Shown here: piece by piece, positions 46,181 to 60,568 of the stretch | How the letters are laid out: the number at the start of each line of letters is the position of its first letter | Position numbering within the stretch: position 1 is the first letter of the stretch | From: Lithobates sylvaticus | Taxonomy: Eukaryota; Chordata; Amphibia; Anura; Ranidae | Direction: 5' to 3' | DNA length: 64,000 nt | NCBI GenBank assembly: GCA_028564925.1 | Contig: CM053030.1 | Span: 273,245,492 to 273,309,491 of the forward strand | The notes under the pieces: generated by a model | Database searches by the model: none | What the model was told of the DNA's origin: nothing | What the model saw: only the letters and a program-made list of their open reading frames with translations | Translations under genes and position numbers: made by a program

Positions 46181-46594
46181 TCAACCATGCTGCTGCCTGC
46201 CGTTGGTGACCTACCATCTACTGCCAAACCTTCTGCCCAGTTGGACTATGCTGATTCCGGGGCTGCCACCCAGCCGCACTATGCTGATTACGGGGCTGCT
46301 ATCCAGCTGGACTATGCCAATACCTGTGCCGCTGCCCTGCCTGATGTGCCTCTGCCTGCTGCCCAGTCTGCTGATCTGGTGCCTGCTTCCCAGTCTGCCT
46401 CTGGATGTCCTGTGCCCAACAACCTGCCTGCCTCTGAGGATCTGACCAGCAGAAAACCCAGCCAGTTTTGGGACCCCGGCGGCAGGGTTCTCACCAAGCC
46501 TTCAGACATTGGCAGTGGGGTACTCAGTCAGCTTGCAGACCCCGGTGGTAGGACCCTATGGAGCGTCCAGAGGCCGCTCCTTAAGGGAGGAATC

Positions 46595-47087
46595 TGTCTG
46601 GACTGAGTTCACTTGCTGGTGGCACTGTGGTTCTCTGGGCCGATGGCTGCAGTTCCAGTGTCCACCAGCAGATGTCTCCCAGAAGCCAGCAGGTTCTGAT
46701 CAGCCACCCCTGGCTCCAGCTGCCAGGTGGATATTTAAGTCTGCTCCTCCCTTCCCCCAGCGCATCACTATCCTGTCAATTGCCCCCTTGCTACCAGATC
46801 CTTGTGCCTCCTGTATCCAGAGCCATCCTGCACCCCTCCGCCTTGCTCCTGTTCTTGTACCCAGTCTTGTTTCCCTTCCTTGCATCCCTGTTACCTTTAT
46901 TGTAAATATTGCATATAGATAATACTTTTATTTGTTATTTTGTCTTTTGGGGTTTGTTTGTGCTGTGTATGTTTATTGGTGTGTGTTTCACTGTAAATAA
47001 ATATCACTTTAATGATTTATACTTTGTTTGGTCTCAGTTCCCTTGTGTGGCTACATGTCTGGTCTCCTTAGCCGCTGATTCCTGACA
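46595..47087 (+). repeat. LTR (TG...CA)
   Basis: Starts TGTCTGGACTGAG, ends GCTGATTCCTGACA. It carries a TATTTAAG promoter-like box near 46731 and AATAAA at about 46996. The 32263-32449 fragment is a second copy of its middle. Followed directly by Tc1 DNA, so the element inserted into a Tc1. Confidence 0.7.
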
Positions 47088-47283
47088 CCTATTGAGCATC
47101 TGTGGGGCATCCTCAAATGGAAGGTGGAGGAGCGCAAGGTCTCTAACATCCACCAGCTCCGTGATGTTGTCATGGAGAAGTGGAAGAGGACTCAAGTGGC
47201 AACCTGTGAAGCTCTGATGAACTCCATGCCCAAGAGGGTTAAGGCAGTGCTGGAAAACAATTGTGGCCACACAAAATATTGAC
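47088..47283 (+). mobile_element. Tc1 family B fragment (transposase C-terminus)
   Basis: Reads PIEHLWGILKWKVEERKVSN to VLENNCGHTKY, the last ~60 codons of family B, starting exactly at the LTR border. It could be the lost half of copy A (21646-22868), separated by nested insertions, or an independent copy. Confidence 0.8.
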
Positions 47284-47300
47284 ACTATACTGTGTATATA

Positions 47301-48929
47301 CAGTATCTCACAAAAGTGAGTACACCCCTTACATTTTTGTAAATATTCTATTATATCTTTTCATGTGACAAACTGAAGAAATTACACTTTTCTACAATGT
47401 AAAATAGTGAGTGTACAGCTTGTATAACAGTGTAAATGTGCTGTCCCCTTAAAATAACTTAACACAAAGCCATTAATGTCTAAATCGCTGGCAACAAAAA
47501 TGAGTACACCCCTAAGTGAAAATGTCCAAATTGGGCCCAATTAGCCATTTTCCCTCCCCGGTGTCATGTGACTCCTTAGTGTTACAAGGTATCAGGTGTT
47601 AATGGGGAGCAGGTGTGTTCAATTTGGTGTTATCGCTCTCATTCTCTCATATTGGTCACTGGAAGTTCAACATGGCACCTCATGGCAAAGAACTCTCTGA
47701 GGATCTAAAAAAAAGAATTGTTGCTCTACATAAAGATGGCCTAGGCTATAAGAAGATTGCCAAGATTGCCAAGACCCTGAAACTGAGCTGCCGCAGAGTG
47801 GCCAAGACCATACAGCGGTTTAACAGGACAGGTTCCACTCAGAACAGGCCTCGCCATGGTCGACTAAAGAAGTTGAGTGCACATGCTCAGTGTCATATCC
47901 AGAGATTGTCTTTGGAAAATAGACGTATGAGTGCTGCCAGCATTGCTGCAGAGGTTGAAGGGGTGGGGGGTCAGCCTGTCAGTGCTCTGAGCTCAAATTG
48001 GTCTGCATGGCTGTCACCCCAGAAGGAAGCTACTTCTAAAGATGATGGACAAGAAAGCCTGCAAACAGTTTGCTGAAGACAAGCAGACTAAGGTCATGGA
48101 CTACTGGAACCATGTCCTGTGGTCTGATGAGACCAAGATAAACTTATTTGGTTCAGATAGTGTCAAGCGTGTGTGGCGGAAACCAGGTGAGGAGTACAAA
48201 GACAAGTGTGTCTTGCCTACAGTCAAGCATAGTGGTAGGAGTGTCATTATCTGGGGCTGCATGAGTGCTGCCGGAACTGGGGAGCTACAGTTCATTGAGG
48301 AAACCATGAATGCCAACATGTACTGTGACATACTGAAGCAGAGCATGATCCCCTACCTTCAGAGACTGGGCCGCAGGGCAGTATTCCAACATGATAACGA
48401 CCCCAAACACACCTCCAAGACGACCACTGCCTTGCTAAAGAAGCTGAGGGTAAAGGTGATGGACTGGCCAAGCATGTCTCCAGACTAAAACCCTATTGAT
48501 CTGTGGGGCATCCTCAAATGGAAGGTAGAAGAGCGCAAGGTCTCTAACATCCACCAGCTCCGTGATGTCATCATGGAGGAGTGGAAGAGGATTCTAGTGG
48601 CAACCTGTGAAGCTCTGGTGAACTCTATGCTCAAGAGGGTTAAGCCAGTGCTGGAAAATAATGGTGGCAACACAAAATATAGACACTTTGGGCCCAATTT
48701 GGACATTTTAACTTAGGGGTGTACTCACTTTTGTTGCCAGCGGTTTAGACATTAATGGCTGTGTGTTGAGTTATTTTGAGGGGACAGCACATTTACACTT
48801 TTACACAAGCTGTACGCTCACTACTTTACATTGTAAAAAAGTGTAATTTCTTCAGTGTTGTCGCATGAAAAGATATAATAAAATATTTACAAAAATGTGA
48901 GGGGGTGTACTCACTATTTTGAGATACTG
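47301..48929 (+). mobile_element. Tc1 transposon, family B, full-length
   Basis: 1,629 bp between TA at 47299-47300 and 48930-48931. TIRs begin CAGTATCTCACAAAAGTGAG and the far end reads CAGTATCTCAAAATAGTGAG on the other strand. An inner repeat (AACACAAAGCCATTAATG against the mirrored copy near 48745) gives the long, doubled TIRs seen in many vertebrate Tc1 families. Confidence 0.95.
47672..48716 (+). pseudogene. Tc1 transposase, family B
   Basis: Start at the ATG at 47672 (MAPHGKELSEDLKK). Paired helix-turn-helix: GLGYKKIAKIAKTLKLSC and RPRHGRLKKLSAHAQ. A small deletion near 47985 shifts the frame. The catalytic domain follows: [30 protein letters not shown], and SPD followed by a stop (about 48486) and NPI-DLWG, where the EHL of the DD34E Glu motif is damaged. 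The end reads VLENNGGNTKYRHFGPN. Dead copy. Confidence 0.9.
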
Positions 48930-49183
48930 TATATATATATATATATATTTATTCACTTACATAATTAATTGTTTGAAGTATATTTTGAAGTATGTTTTAT
49001 CATACCTATCCATTTATTATACATATTTAATATTGTACACATTATTGGTATTGCTGAGTGCTGTTGTCCTCCAGCTGCCAGTTTTCTATATATTGGGTAC
49101 TGTAGAATCACACCCCGGACCTCTAGAAGGAGCAGTAAGATCTGAGTGCATAGCCTTGCCTTGGCACTGGCTCTTACACATCT
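48930..49183. other. (AT)n run and flank of the large hAT
   Basis: AT repeat at 48930-48948, then AT-rich DNA with no gene. It continues on the far side of the hAT at 58745. Confidence 0.6.
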
Positions 49184-49827
49184 GTGACATCTAGGGATGA
49201 GCCGAACACCCCCCGGTTCGGTCGCACCAGAATCTGCGAACGGACCGAAAGTTTGCACGAACGTTAGAACCCTATTGATTACAATGGACGCCAACGTTCA
49301 AAATTTAAAGTGCTAATTATAATGGCCAATATGCATGTTATTGTCCTAAAAAAGGTTTGGGGACCCGGGTCCTGCCCCAGGGGACATGTATCAATGCAAA
49401 AAATGGACGTTTTTTCTGGAGCAGTCATTTTAATGATGCATAAAGTGAAAAAAAAGTGAAATATTCCTTTAAATATCGTACCTGGGGGGTGTCTAAAGTA
49501 TGCCTGTGAAGTGGCGTGTGTTTCCCGTGTTTAGAACTGTCCCTACACAAAATTACATTTGTAAAGGAAAAAAAGCCTTTTAAAACTGCTTGCGGCTTTA
49601 ATGTAATGTCTTGTCCTGGCAATATGGATGAAAATCTTTGAGAAAAAATGGCATGGCTACCCCATCACCCCCCCCCCCCACCCCAGCCCATTACCGGCCC
49701 CTTTGGGTCTTGTATGGATATTAAGGGGAACCCCACACCCAAAATAAAACCCTATACCTAAAACCCTATATACTCTGAACAGCAGTATACAGGCGGTGCA
49801 AACAAGACAGGGGCTGTAGGTTTGTTC

Positions 49828-51772
49828 TAGGGTTGCCACCTGTACGGGATTCACCCGGACAGTCCGGGTTCTGAATCATCTGCCCGGTTTTCAGACTCTC
49901 TGAAACCCGGACAGACCATTCAGATAGGGGGAGCTCCTCTAGCATATTTATCACTGTGGAGACAGCAGCAGTGTCACTGCTTCTCCATAAATACACTGTG
50001 CTGGTGTGTTTGTTATAATCAAACCTAAATCTAAAGCTCATTGCTGTCCCCTTCAGGCTCCTGTAGGGTCTCTGATCAGTGATCTCCCCCCCTCTGATAA
50101 TTAATGCGGTGTGCCGAGGAGCGGAGCTGAGGAGGAGATCATGTCAGGAGGAGTAGATGATGTCGGGCTGGCGCTGCTCACACTACATGCAGGGAAGAGG
50201 TGAGCTGAGAGTTTTTCTCTGAGTCTCCTGGGGTGGAAAGCTGACAGGATTTGTTTTGCAGTAGTTGCTGTGAAGGGTTAAGGTGACAGGAGGATCGTTC
50301 TGAAGTGTGTCTGATGATATCTTCCAAGCCTCACACCCCTGTCTATACAAACATCCCCCATCCTCAGTCCAGATAATGTGCAGTCATTTATGACCATTCA
50401 TTAACCCCTTGTGTGTGGAGAGTGTAAACTTCTGATTGTACAGATCTTGGACAACACAGGGATATATGAATGGTCATACATTACATTCACATCATCTGTA
50501 CATACAGAGTGCTGGGAGCCGGCAGTTTTCATTGTTGTACTGTAAATATTAGTGGATGAGTACAATAGCTTTTGTTTTTATATACATCACTATTTCTCAG
50601 CCCCCCCCCCCCCAGACCACTTCATATATCCAGCTGGCATCATCCTCTCCGCACTCCTCTCCTACTGCCCACACCATCCCCTCTGCACTCCTCTCCTACT
50701 GCCCCCACCATCCCCTCCGCACTCCTCTCCTACTGCCCCCACCATCCCCTCTGCACTCCTCTCCTACTGCCCCCCACCATCCCCTCCGCACTCCTCTCCT
50801 ACTGCCCCCACCATCCCCTCTGCACTCCTCTCCTACTGCCCCCACCATCCCCTCCGCACTCCTCTCCTACTGCCCACACCATCCCCTCCGCACTCCTCTC
50901 CTACTGCCCACACCATCCCCTCCGCACTCCTCTCCTACTGCCCCCACCATCCCCTCTGCACTCCTCTCCTACTGCCCCCACCATCCCCTCCGCACTCATC
51001 TCCTATACATACTGCCCACACCATCCCCTCCGCACTCCTCTCCTACTGCCCCCACCATCCCCTCTGCACTCCTCTCCTACTGCCCCCACCATCCCCTCCG
51101 CACTCATCTCCTATACATACTGCCCACACCAACCCCTCCGCACTCCTCTCCAACTGCCCCCACCATCCCCTCTGCATTCCTCTCCTACTGCCCCCACCAT
51201 CCCCTCTGCACTCCTCTCCTACTGCCCCACCATCCCCTCTGCACTCCTCTCCTACTGCCCCCACCATCCCCTCCACACTCCTCTCATATACATACTACCC
51301 CCACTATCCCCTCCGCACTCCTCTCTTGTACATACTGCCCCCATCATACCCATAAAACACTCCTTCTGCCACTCTGCAAGTTGCAGAGCTTGGTGCCTCT
51401 AAGCTTCGGCCTGCCACAATCATGTTGGCTCCCATGAGACAGCCATCTTTAAACCTGGGGAACCCATGATCTTAAATTGCCCGGAGGCCCCATGAGTTTT
51501 CAGGCCACCCCTGGCCCAGACTGCTCACTGCAATTGTAAGCCAAGAGTGTCAACTCTGTTGACTCTGAGGTAAAGGGGACTCTTGTGATTAACTCCATAT
51601 GATTAGAAATGTTATTTAATCACAAAATATATGTATAGTGTATACTACATAAATACATAAAAATTGCCTTGCATTGTACAGAGGTAATGAATGTAATGTA
51701 CTAAATAAAAAAAAAATTGTCGTGCGCTGCTAATGTGTTCGGGTTTGGCTTGAAGAAAAGGTGACAACCCTA
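49828..51772. mobile_element. Nested non-autonomous hAT with a 34-bp array
   Basis: 1,945 bp flanked by a perfect 8-bp duplication GTTTGTTC (49820-49827 and 51773-51780). Ends TAGGGTTGCCACC and, inverted, TAGGGTTGTCACC. The middle holds the array at 50640-51345. No transposase. Confidence 0.92.
50640..51345 (+). repeat. 34-bp C-rich tandem array
   Basis: About 20 copies of a unit built on CCCCTCCGCACTCCTCTCCT plus ACTGCCCCCACCAT, with two variant spacers containing TATACATACTGCCCA. Because 34 is not a multiple of 3 and the unit lacks stops, three overlapping frames stay open for 800 bp; these are not genes. Confidence 0.95.
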
Positions 51773-52189
51773 GTTTGTTCTTATGTAGAATCTGTTTGTA
51801 ATTTTGAACAGGTACATTTTTAAGTGTAGCTCCAGCCAAAAAATCTATTTTTAAGCTTTTTGGAGAACATAGGAAAGGGTTATCACCCGTGTAACATTTG
51901 TTTTGCTGTCTGTGCACCTGTTCACAACATTTCACCTCACTTTCTATCCCAATGACAAATGTTTTTGGCAAAGTGGGGTTTTTATTGAAACAAGGATTAG
52001 TGATAAAGCTTCAGTAGAGAGGAGACACCTTTTTTCCCATATTAAATCTAACAGGATAGAATTTCCCTTCCTAGGGGTAGATTTCCTCTCACTTCCTGTT
52101 GTCTCCTTCCGTTTGCAAGTAGGAGTCGTTAGTAAGTTGGATGTTTGAAAGTAGGGGCCTGCCGTATATACTCTGCAGAAATTTGCCCC

Positions 52190-53225
52190 TTAGATGTTGG
52201 TGTTGCCACAACACTGTAAGCCCTCACAGTTACTCTTGGTGGGCGCTGGAACGCCCTGCTGTGGACTATTATATCAGGAATTGTAATTACATGCCATTGT
52301 TTAACAGTGGTAGGAAAAATTGGGCCATTGGTGGTAGTGCTGGTGCTACAACACTGTAAGCCCTCACAGTTACTCTTGGTGGGGCGCAGGAATGGGCCCT
52401 GCTGTGAATTATTACATCAAGAACTGTAATTGCATGCCCCTGTTGAACAGGAGCAGAAAAATTGGGCCTTTGGTGGTGGTGGTGGTGGACGGTGTTGCCA
52501 CAACACTGTAAGCCCTCACGGTTACTATTGGTGGGCGCAGGAATAGGCCCTGCTGTGAATTATTAGATCAAGAATTGTAATTGCATGCCCCTGTTGAACA
52601 GGGGCCGAAAAATTGGGCCTTTGGCGGTGGTGGTGGTAGTGGTGGTGGACGGTGTTGCCACAACACTGTAAGCCTTCACAGTTACTCTTGGTGGGCACAG
52701 GAATGGGCCCTGCTGTGAATTATTAGATCAAAATTTGTAATTACACGCCCCTGTTAAACAGGGGCTGAAATGTTGGGCCTTAGCCACTGGTGCTGGTGCC
52801 ACAACACTGCAACCCCTCACAGATACTGTACTTGGAGCACAGCAATGAGACCTGTTGCAAAGCATTGCATAAAAAATTGTAATTACACGGCCCTGTTAAA
52901 CAGGGGCTGATAAATTGGGCCTTAGCCACTGGTGCTGGTGCCACAACACTGCAACCCCTCACAGATACTGTACTTGGAGCACAGCAATGAGACCTGTTGC
53001 AAAGCATTGCATAAAAAAATTGTAATTACACGGCCCTGTTAAACAGGGGCTGAAAAATTGGGCCTTAGCCACTGGTGCTGGTGCCACAACACTGCAACCC
53101 CTCACAGATACTGTACTTGGAGCACAGCAATGAGACCTGTTGCAAAGCATTGCATAAAAAATTGTAATTACACGCCCCTGTTAAACAGGGGCTGAAAAAT
53201 TGGGCATCAGCCACTGGTGGTGGCA
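52190..53225 (-). repeat. Tandem repeats in hAT trailer
   Basis: Seven units of about 140-160 bp, anchored on CCACAACACTG at about 52206, 52346, 52499, 52659, 52799, 52941 and 53082. The last three are nearly identical. GGT microsatellites (GGTGGTGGT) mark some joints. Confidence 0.9.
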
Positions 53226-55550
53226 CCCAGAAAACAAAACAAAAATGTTCTTCCAAGCTATCATCAGGATCATTGAGGAGGAAGAGAATAGTCAGTCAAC
53301 ATAACAGGACAGTCACTCAGCATCAGCATAGGCAGTCTTGAAGGGATGTGACATTTATTTCAAAATAAATTATTCTGTTGCATCAGCTTCAGGTGCCTGG
53401 TAGCTGATGGTGATCCAAGACTGATTTATCTTTATAAAGGTCAGACGATCAACCAAGTCGGTGGACAGGCGCACCCTGTGATCGGTGACAAAGCCTCCAG
53501 CAGCACTGAATGTGCATTCCGAAAGAACGCTGGATGCAGGACAGGCCAGTATCTCAATTGCATACTGTGCAAGCTCTGGCCAGTGATCCATCCTCAAGAC
53601 CCAGTAAGCCAGAGGATTTTCGGTGGGAAAGGTATCCAAGTCTGACCTTGCCCCTAGGTATTCCTGCACCATGTATATCAGACGCTGGCAATAGTTGCTG
53701 GAACCGATCATACCTTGGGGTTGCGGACTAAAAAATCGGTCGCATCGGTCAGGCACCTTCTCCACCGCTCCTTCTGCTACTGACCGAAGCCTCAGTAACT
53801 CGTTGTCCAAGACCAGGAGTGTCACCTACCAGTCTCTGGGAACGCGTTGCACAGACCTTTCTGCAAGGCCTCCCGGAGATGTCTCATCCTCTGCTCCCTC
53901 TGCGACGGCAAGATAAGGTCCGCAACCTTACCCTTGTAACGTGGATCAAGGAGAGTGGCCAGCCAGTAATGGTCCCTCTCCTTGATTCAAAGAATACGAG
54001 GATCCTTCTGCAGGCTTTGCAGGATCAGGGAACGTAGGTTAGCTGAGGCATTCGGTCCGGAGTCTTCTGGGTCACTGAGGACGACATGATCCGCAGCCAC
54101 CTCCTCCCAGCCACGTACAAGTCCACCGGTTTCTTGGGACTGTAAATCATCCCTAAAAGACTGCTGATGCTGAGTGCCAGGCTCCACCTCCATGCTGACA
54201 CAATCCTCCTCCTCATCCTCTTCCTGTGTAATGGGTGGGAGAGAAGGAACACTGTCTGGATAAAGGGGGCCTTGAGAAGTCCTCCTCTTCCTGCCTCTGT
54301 TCTGCCTCAAGTGCCCTGTCCATTATTCCACGCAGTGTATGCTCCAACAGGTGGACAAGAGGTACAGTGTCACTGATGCATGCACTGTCACTGCTCATCA
54401 TCCTCGTGGCCTCCTCAAATGGTGACAGGACAGTGCATGCATCCCTGATCATGCTCCACTGGCGTGGTGAAAAAAATCCGAGCTCCCCTGACCCTGTCCT
54501 GGTGCCGTAGTCGCACAGGTACTCATTGATGGCCCTCTGCTGCGTGTGCAGTCACTGCAGCATGGCCAACGTTGAGTTCCACCTGGTGGGCATGTCACAT
54601 ATAAGGCAGTTCTTGGGCAGGTTCAACTCTTTTTGCAGCTCAGCCAGCCGAGCACTGGCATGATATGATCGGCGGAAATACACACAGACATTCCTGGCCT
54701 GCCTCAGGACATCCTGTAAGCCTGGGTACCTGTCCAAGAACCGCTGCACCACCAGGTTAAGGACATAAGCCATACAGGGCACATGGGTCAGTTGTCCCTG
54801 TCGCAGGGTGGAGAGGAGGTTGGTGCGATTGTCGCAAACCACCATTCCTGGCTTAAGCTGGCATGGCGTCAACCACCTCTCGGCCTGCCCCTGCAGAGCT
54901 GACAGAACCTCTGCCCGAGTGTGGTTCATTTCCCTCAAACACACCAGGGCAAGCACGGCATGGCATCTTTTTGCCTGCATACTTGCGTAGCCCCTTAAAC
55001 GCCTACGGAGCCCCGCTGGTTCCGAGGACAAAGGACAGGAAGAGGCCATGGAGGAAGAAGAAGAGGAGGGGGTGGAGGAGAGAGGTGTGTCACAACCAGT
55101 AGTAGGATTTTGGAGGCGTAGTAGAGAGCCGGAATCGCCTTCCGTGAGAAAAAGTGGCGTTTGGGAACCTGCCACTGAGGAACCGCACATTGCACAAACT
55201 CACGGAAGGGGGCCAAGTCTACCAACTGAAAAGGCAACAGTTGAAGTGCTAGCAATTTAGCCAAGCTAGCATTCAACCGCTGGGCATGTGGATGGCTGGG
55301 AGTGAACTTCTTTTGACGGTCCAGCAGCTATCGGACGTCGGTGTACTGCTAGTAGAGTGCCCGCAAGTACTAGGCTATGACACACCTACTGAAGGTATAG
55401 TGGGTTTGGAGATCCCAGCTGATGTTCTTTGGTGTGGGTCTTTAAGGTACGCTTGCCAACGAGCTGCATGGCAGGTCAACATATGTCTGGTCACGCTTGT
55501 GGTGCCCAAGCGGCTGATGTTTTGGCCACGCAAGATACGCTTGAGACATA

Positions 55551-57173
<1,623 letters not shown>

Positions 57174-58019
57174 TATGTTGCAAATAGCAGCGGTGTGATC
57201 TGATGCACTCGTCTCAAAAAAGGCCCACACTAAAGAACTTTTGTAATAACGAGCAGAGGCAGCGCGCTGCACAGGCGGAGCTCTGCGGTGTGATTCAGTC
57301 GATGTGCTGCCCTTAAGCTGGCGCCCAGAGGGCATCCTGCCTCTTTGGAGATGTGCCTCCTCCTCCTCCTCTCTCCGAACAGGCACCCACGTGGAGTCAG
57401 TGACCTCATCATCCTCTCCTTCTTCACCACTGGAGCAAACCTGGCAGTATGCTGCAGCTGGTGGAACATGACTGTCAGATTGCTGTCCTTGAGCATCCCC
57501 TCTCTCTGCGCTCACGCTACTGCATTCCTCTAGCTGGGTATCATCATCAGAGCCTTCAAAATGCTTGGCATCCTCCTGGAGCATGTACCCAACACTGTGG
57601 TCAAACAGTTTGCAGGACTCCTCAGGAGGACATGGTGGGTCTAGGGAAGGAGTGACTGATGACATTGAGACGAGGGAAGAGTACGCTTTGGCAGATGCTT
57701 TGCCAGTACCCTGAGCCTGGGTGAGAGAGGATGAGGAGGATGAGGAGGGCTTGGTCATCCACTCTACCAAGTCTTCGGCATGATGTGGCTCAACATGTCC
57801 AGCTGCCGTAAATAAGGACAAGCATGTCCCATGGTCACGTGCTGATGACGATGCACCGCGTCCACAACCAGAACTGTTGTCTCCAGACACAGAGCCTGCT
57901 TGCCCTCTTTTATTGGCTCGTGACTGTCTGCCTCTCCTTGTTGGCCTTCCAGACATTGTAATGGCCTGCAGGGAGATGGGAAAACCAGCAATTGGGTAGT
58001 GTATATTGTGCTGGAGGCA

Positions 58020-58372
58020 CACAACACCCACTAACTCCTGCAGATGGCTGTATTAGAGAACACCAGCAAATAAGGGTAGATATAGGTGTATACTGTGCTG
58101 TGCTGGAGTTACACAACACACACTAACTACTGCAGATGGGTGTATTAGAGGACATCAGCAAATAAGGGCAGATACAGGTGTATACTGTGCTGGAGTCACA
58201 CAACACACACTAACTCCTGCAGATGGCTGTATTAGATAACACCAGCAAATAAGGGCAGATACAGGTGTATACTGTGCTGTGCTGGAGTCACACAACACAC
58301 ACTAACTCCTGCAGTTGGCTATATTAATAGAGAATAACAGCACTAAAGGGTAGATACAGAACGCACACTAAG
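58020..58372 (-). repeat. Tandem repeats in hAT leader
   Basis: About three and a half units of ~115 bp anchored on AACTCCTGCAGATGGCTGTA, upstream of the transposase start. Same position as, but different sequence from, the leader array of the + hAT. Confidence 0.85.
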
Positions 58373-58744
58373 TCCTGCAAATGCATGGTAAAGAACACTC
58401 TGTCCCTGCCTATCAAGCTCTTTCCCTGCACGCCGGAACACACTACACAAGGTCGCCGCGCTGGCGGCCTTATATAGTGTGGGGCGTATCCTGTATGTGG
58501 CCAATAATGGCTCTCCTCGCTGCCGGCGCTGTGATTAGCCAAGCATGCTGGGTCACAGTGCATGCTTGGCCAATCATCAGCCAGCAATGCACTGCGACTG
58601 GCGCAGTGCATTGTGGGCCGCTCGTATCACACGATTTTGATGCGAACGGCCCGCAAAGTTCTGGTTTCATCGAACGGACGAACGGCTGATGTTCGATTCG
58701 AACATGGGTTTGAATCGAACACCGGGCTCATCCCTAGTGACATC

Positions 58745-59177
58745 ACATCCACCCACATGTGCATTCCAAGCTGGCCTGAGAGACTCCTGGATTTGTATTG
58801 TACAGATTATTACAGGAGCGGTCACACAGCCCTTTTGTGCGCCAATATTGTTTTGCCATTGATCAGTCTATATATATATGGTAAGTGGTTTGTGAAGGTG
58901 GAGGTTGCTCACAGTGAATGAAGGCTTAAAGTGGAAAGTACAACAGTGGTTGTAAAGCACATTGGACACTCTTTCTTGCATTAGGTTTTTTGTTTTGGAC
59001 TTTTACACATTTTTTGTTCTTTTTATATTGGTTTGATGTTTTATATAATAATGTGGTTCTATGTATAAACTAAAGTTATTTATGTATATAAAATTGAACA
59101 AAAGAGGGCGCACCAGCCAAGTGCATTATCCCAAAAACATTTATTAAAATATAAAATCATAGGAACTACTCACACTC
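58745..59177. other. Flank of the large hAT, no gene
   Basis: AT-rich. The end (59090-59160, AACATTTATTAAAATATAAAA) resembles PLE terminal sequence but no core motif was found. Confidence 0.4.
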
Positions 59178-60568
59178 ATGAGAATAAATGCCGGCACTGG
59201 GGAGCTACAGTTCATTGAGGAAACCATGAATGTCAACATGTACTGTGACATACTGAAGCAGAGCATGATCCCCTCCCTTCAGAGACTGGGCCGCAGGGCA
59301 GTATTCCAACATGATAACGACCCCAAACACACCTCCAAGACGACCACTGCCTTGCTAAAGAAGCTGGGGGTAAAGGTGATGGACTGGCCAAGCATGTCTC
59401 CAGACTTAAACCCTATTGAGCATCTGTGGGGCATCCTCAAATGGAAGGTAGAGGAGCGCAAGGTCTCTAACATCCACCAGCTCCATGATGTCATCATGGA
59501 GGAGTGGAAGAGGACTCTAGTGGCAACCTGTGAAGCTCTGGTGAACTCCATGCTCAAGAGGGTTAAGCCAGTGCTGGAAAATAATGATGGCAACACAAAA
59601 TATAGACACTTTGGGCCCAATTTGAACATTTTAACTTAGGGGTGTACTCACTTTTGTTGCCAGCGGTTTAGACATTAATGGCTGTGTGTTGAGTTATTTT
59701 GAGGGGACATCACTTTTACACTTTTATACAAGCTGTACGCTCACTACTTTACATTATAGAAAAGTGTAATTTCTTCAGTGTTGTCACATGAAAAGATATA
59801 CCTTATATACTCTAGTATAAGCCCAGTTTTTCAGCACATTTTTTTGTGCTAAATGTGCCCCCCCTCGGCTTATACTCGAGTCAAGCATTTTTCTGCAGAA
59901 AAAAAAAAAAATCCGACCCGACTTTGCGGCCCCATATCTCGGGGCCACTTAGACCCGTAGTTTAGTAACCCGTAATTTACTATGCAAACCCAATGGAACC
60001 AACATTACAACATATCCAAATTTGGAGTTCCTAGCACCAAGTGGCCCCCAGATACGGGGCCCCAAAGTCGGTTCAGAAAATATCATTCTCTGCTGCAGAA
60101 AAGTGCTTGACATTTTCTGACCCAAATTTGGGGCCTCGTATCTCGGGGCCACTTAGTGCTATGAACTTCAAATTTGGTGTTCAAACCCAGTGGAACCAAC
60201 ACTACAACATATCCAAATATTCCTAGTGCCAAGTGGCCCCCAGATACAGGGCCCCAGAGTCGGTCAACTGTGTCCATCTGCAGCAATGTCATTTCGGGAC
60301 CCTTTGGGTCCAGGGACCCCAAATTTTGGCTGCAGCTAGGGGACATCTAGGAACCCTTAACCATTAAGTTTGAAGTTCAGGGGACCTATGGCTGCAAATA
60401 GGCACAGTGAGGCATGCAAATGGGCACAGTGAGGCTGCAAATGGGCATTGTTGACCCTCTTTTCCACTTACAGTAGCTGTGCATTTCTCACCCTAGGCTT
60501 ATACTCGAGTATATACGGTAATAAAATATTTACAAAAACGTGAGGGGTATACTCACTTTTTTGAGATA

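Larger units (their letters stand above)
44818..47087 (+). mobile_element. 3' end of an LTR retrotransposon (probably Ty3/gypsy type)
   Basis: Internal sequence 44818-46594 runs through a long repetitive coding region to a purine-rich tract (AAGGGAGGAATC) and a 493-bp LTR bounded by TG...CA (46595-47087). The end RPLLKGG just before the tract resembles the C-terminus of vertebrate gypsy-type polyproteins. The upstream parts (gag, protease, RT) are not in this piece. Family is an inference; an ERV or other LTR group is not excluded. Fossil; looks broken. Confidence 0.5.

Noticed and set aside
48919-49294. Hydrophobic ~90-codon frame at the AT repeat
   Set aside because: It starts in an AT microsatellite and crosses the hAT border at 49192, so it cannot be one gene.
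50552-51437. Three overlapping Pro/Ser/Leu-rich open frames of 267-293 codons
   Set aside because: They are the three phases of one 34-bp tandem repeat; a unit not divisible by three and lacking stops opens all frames. No domain, no start context.
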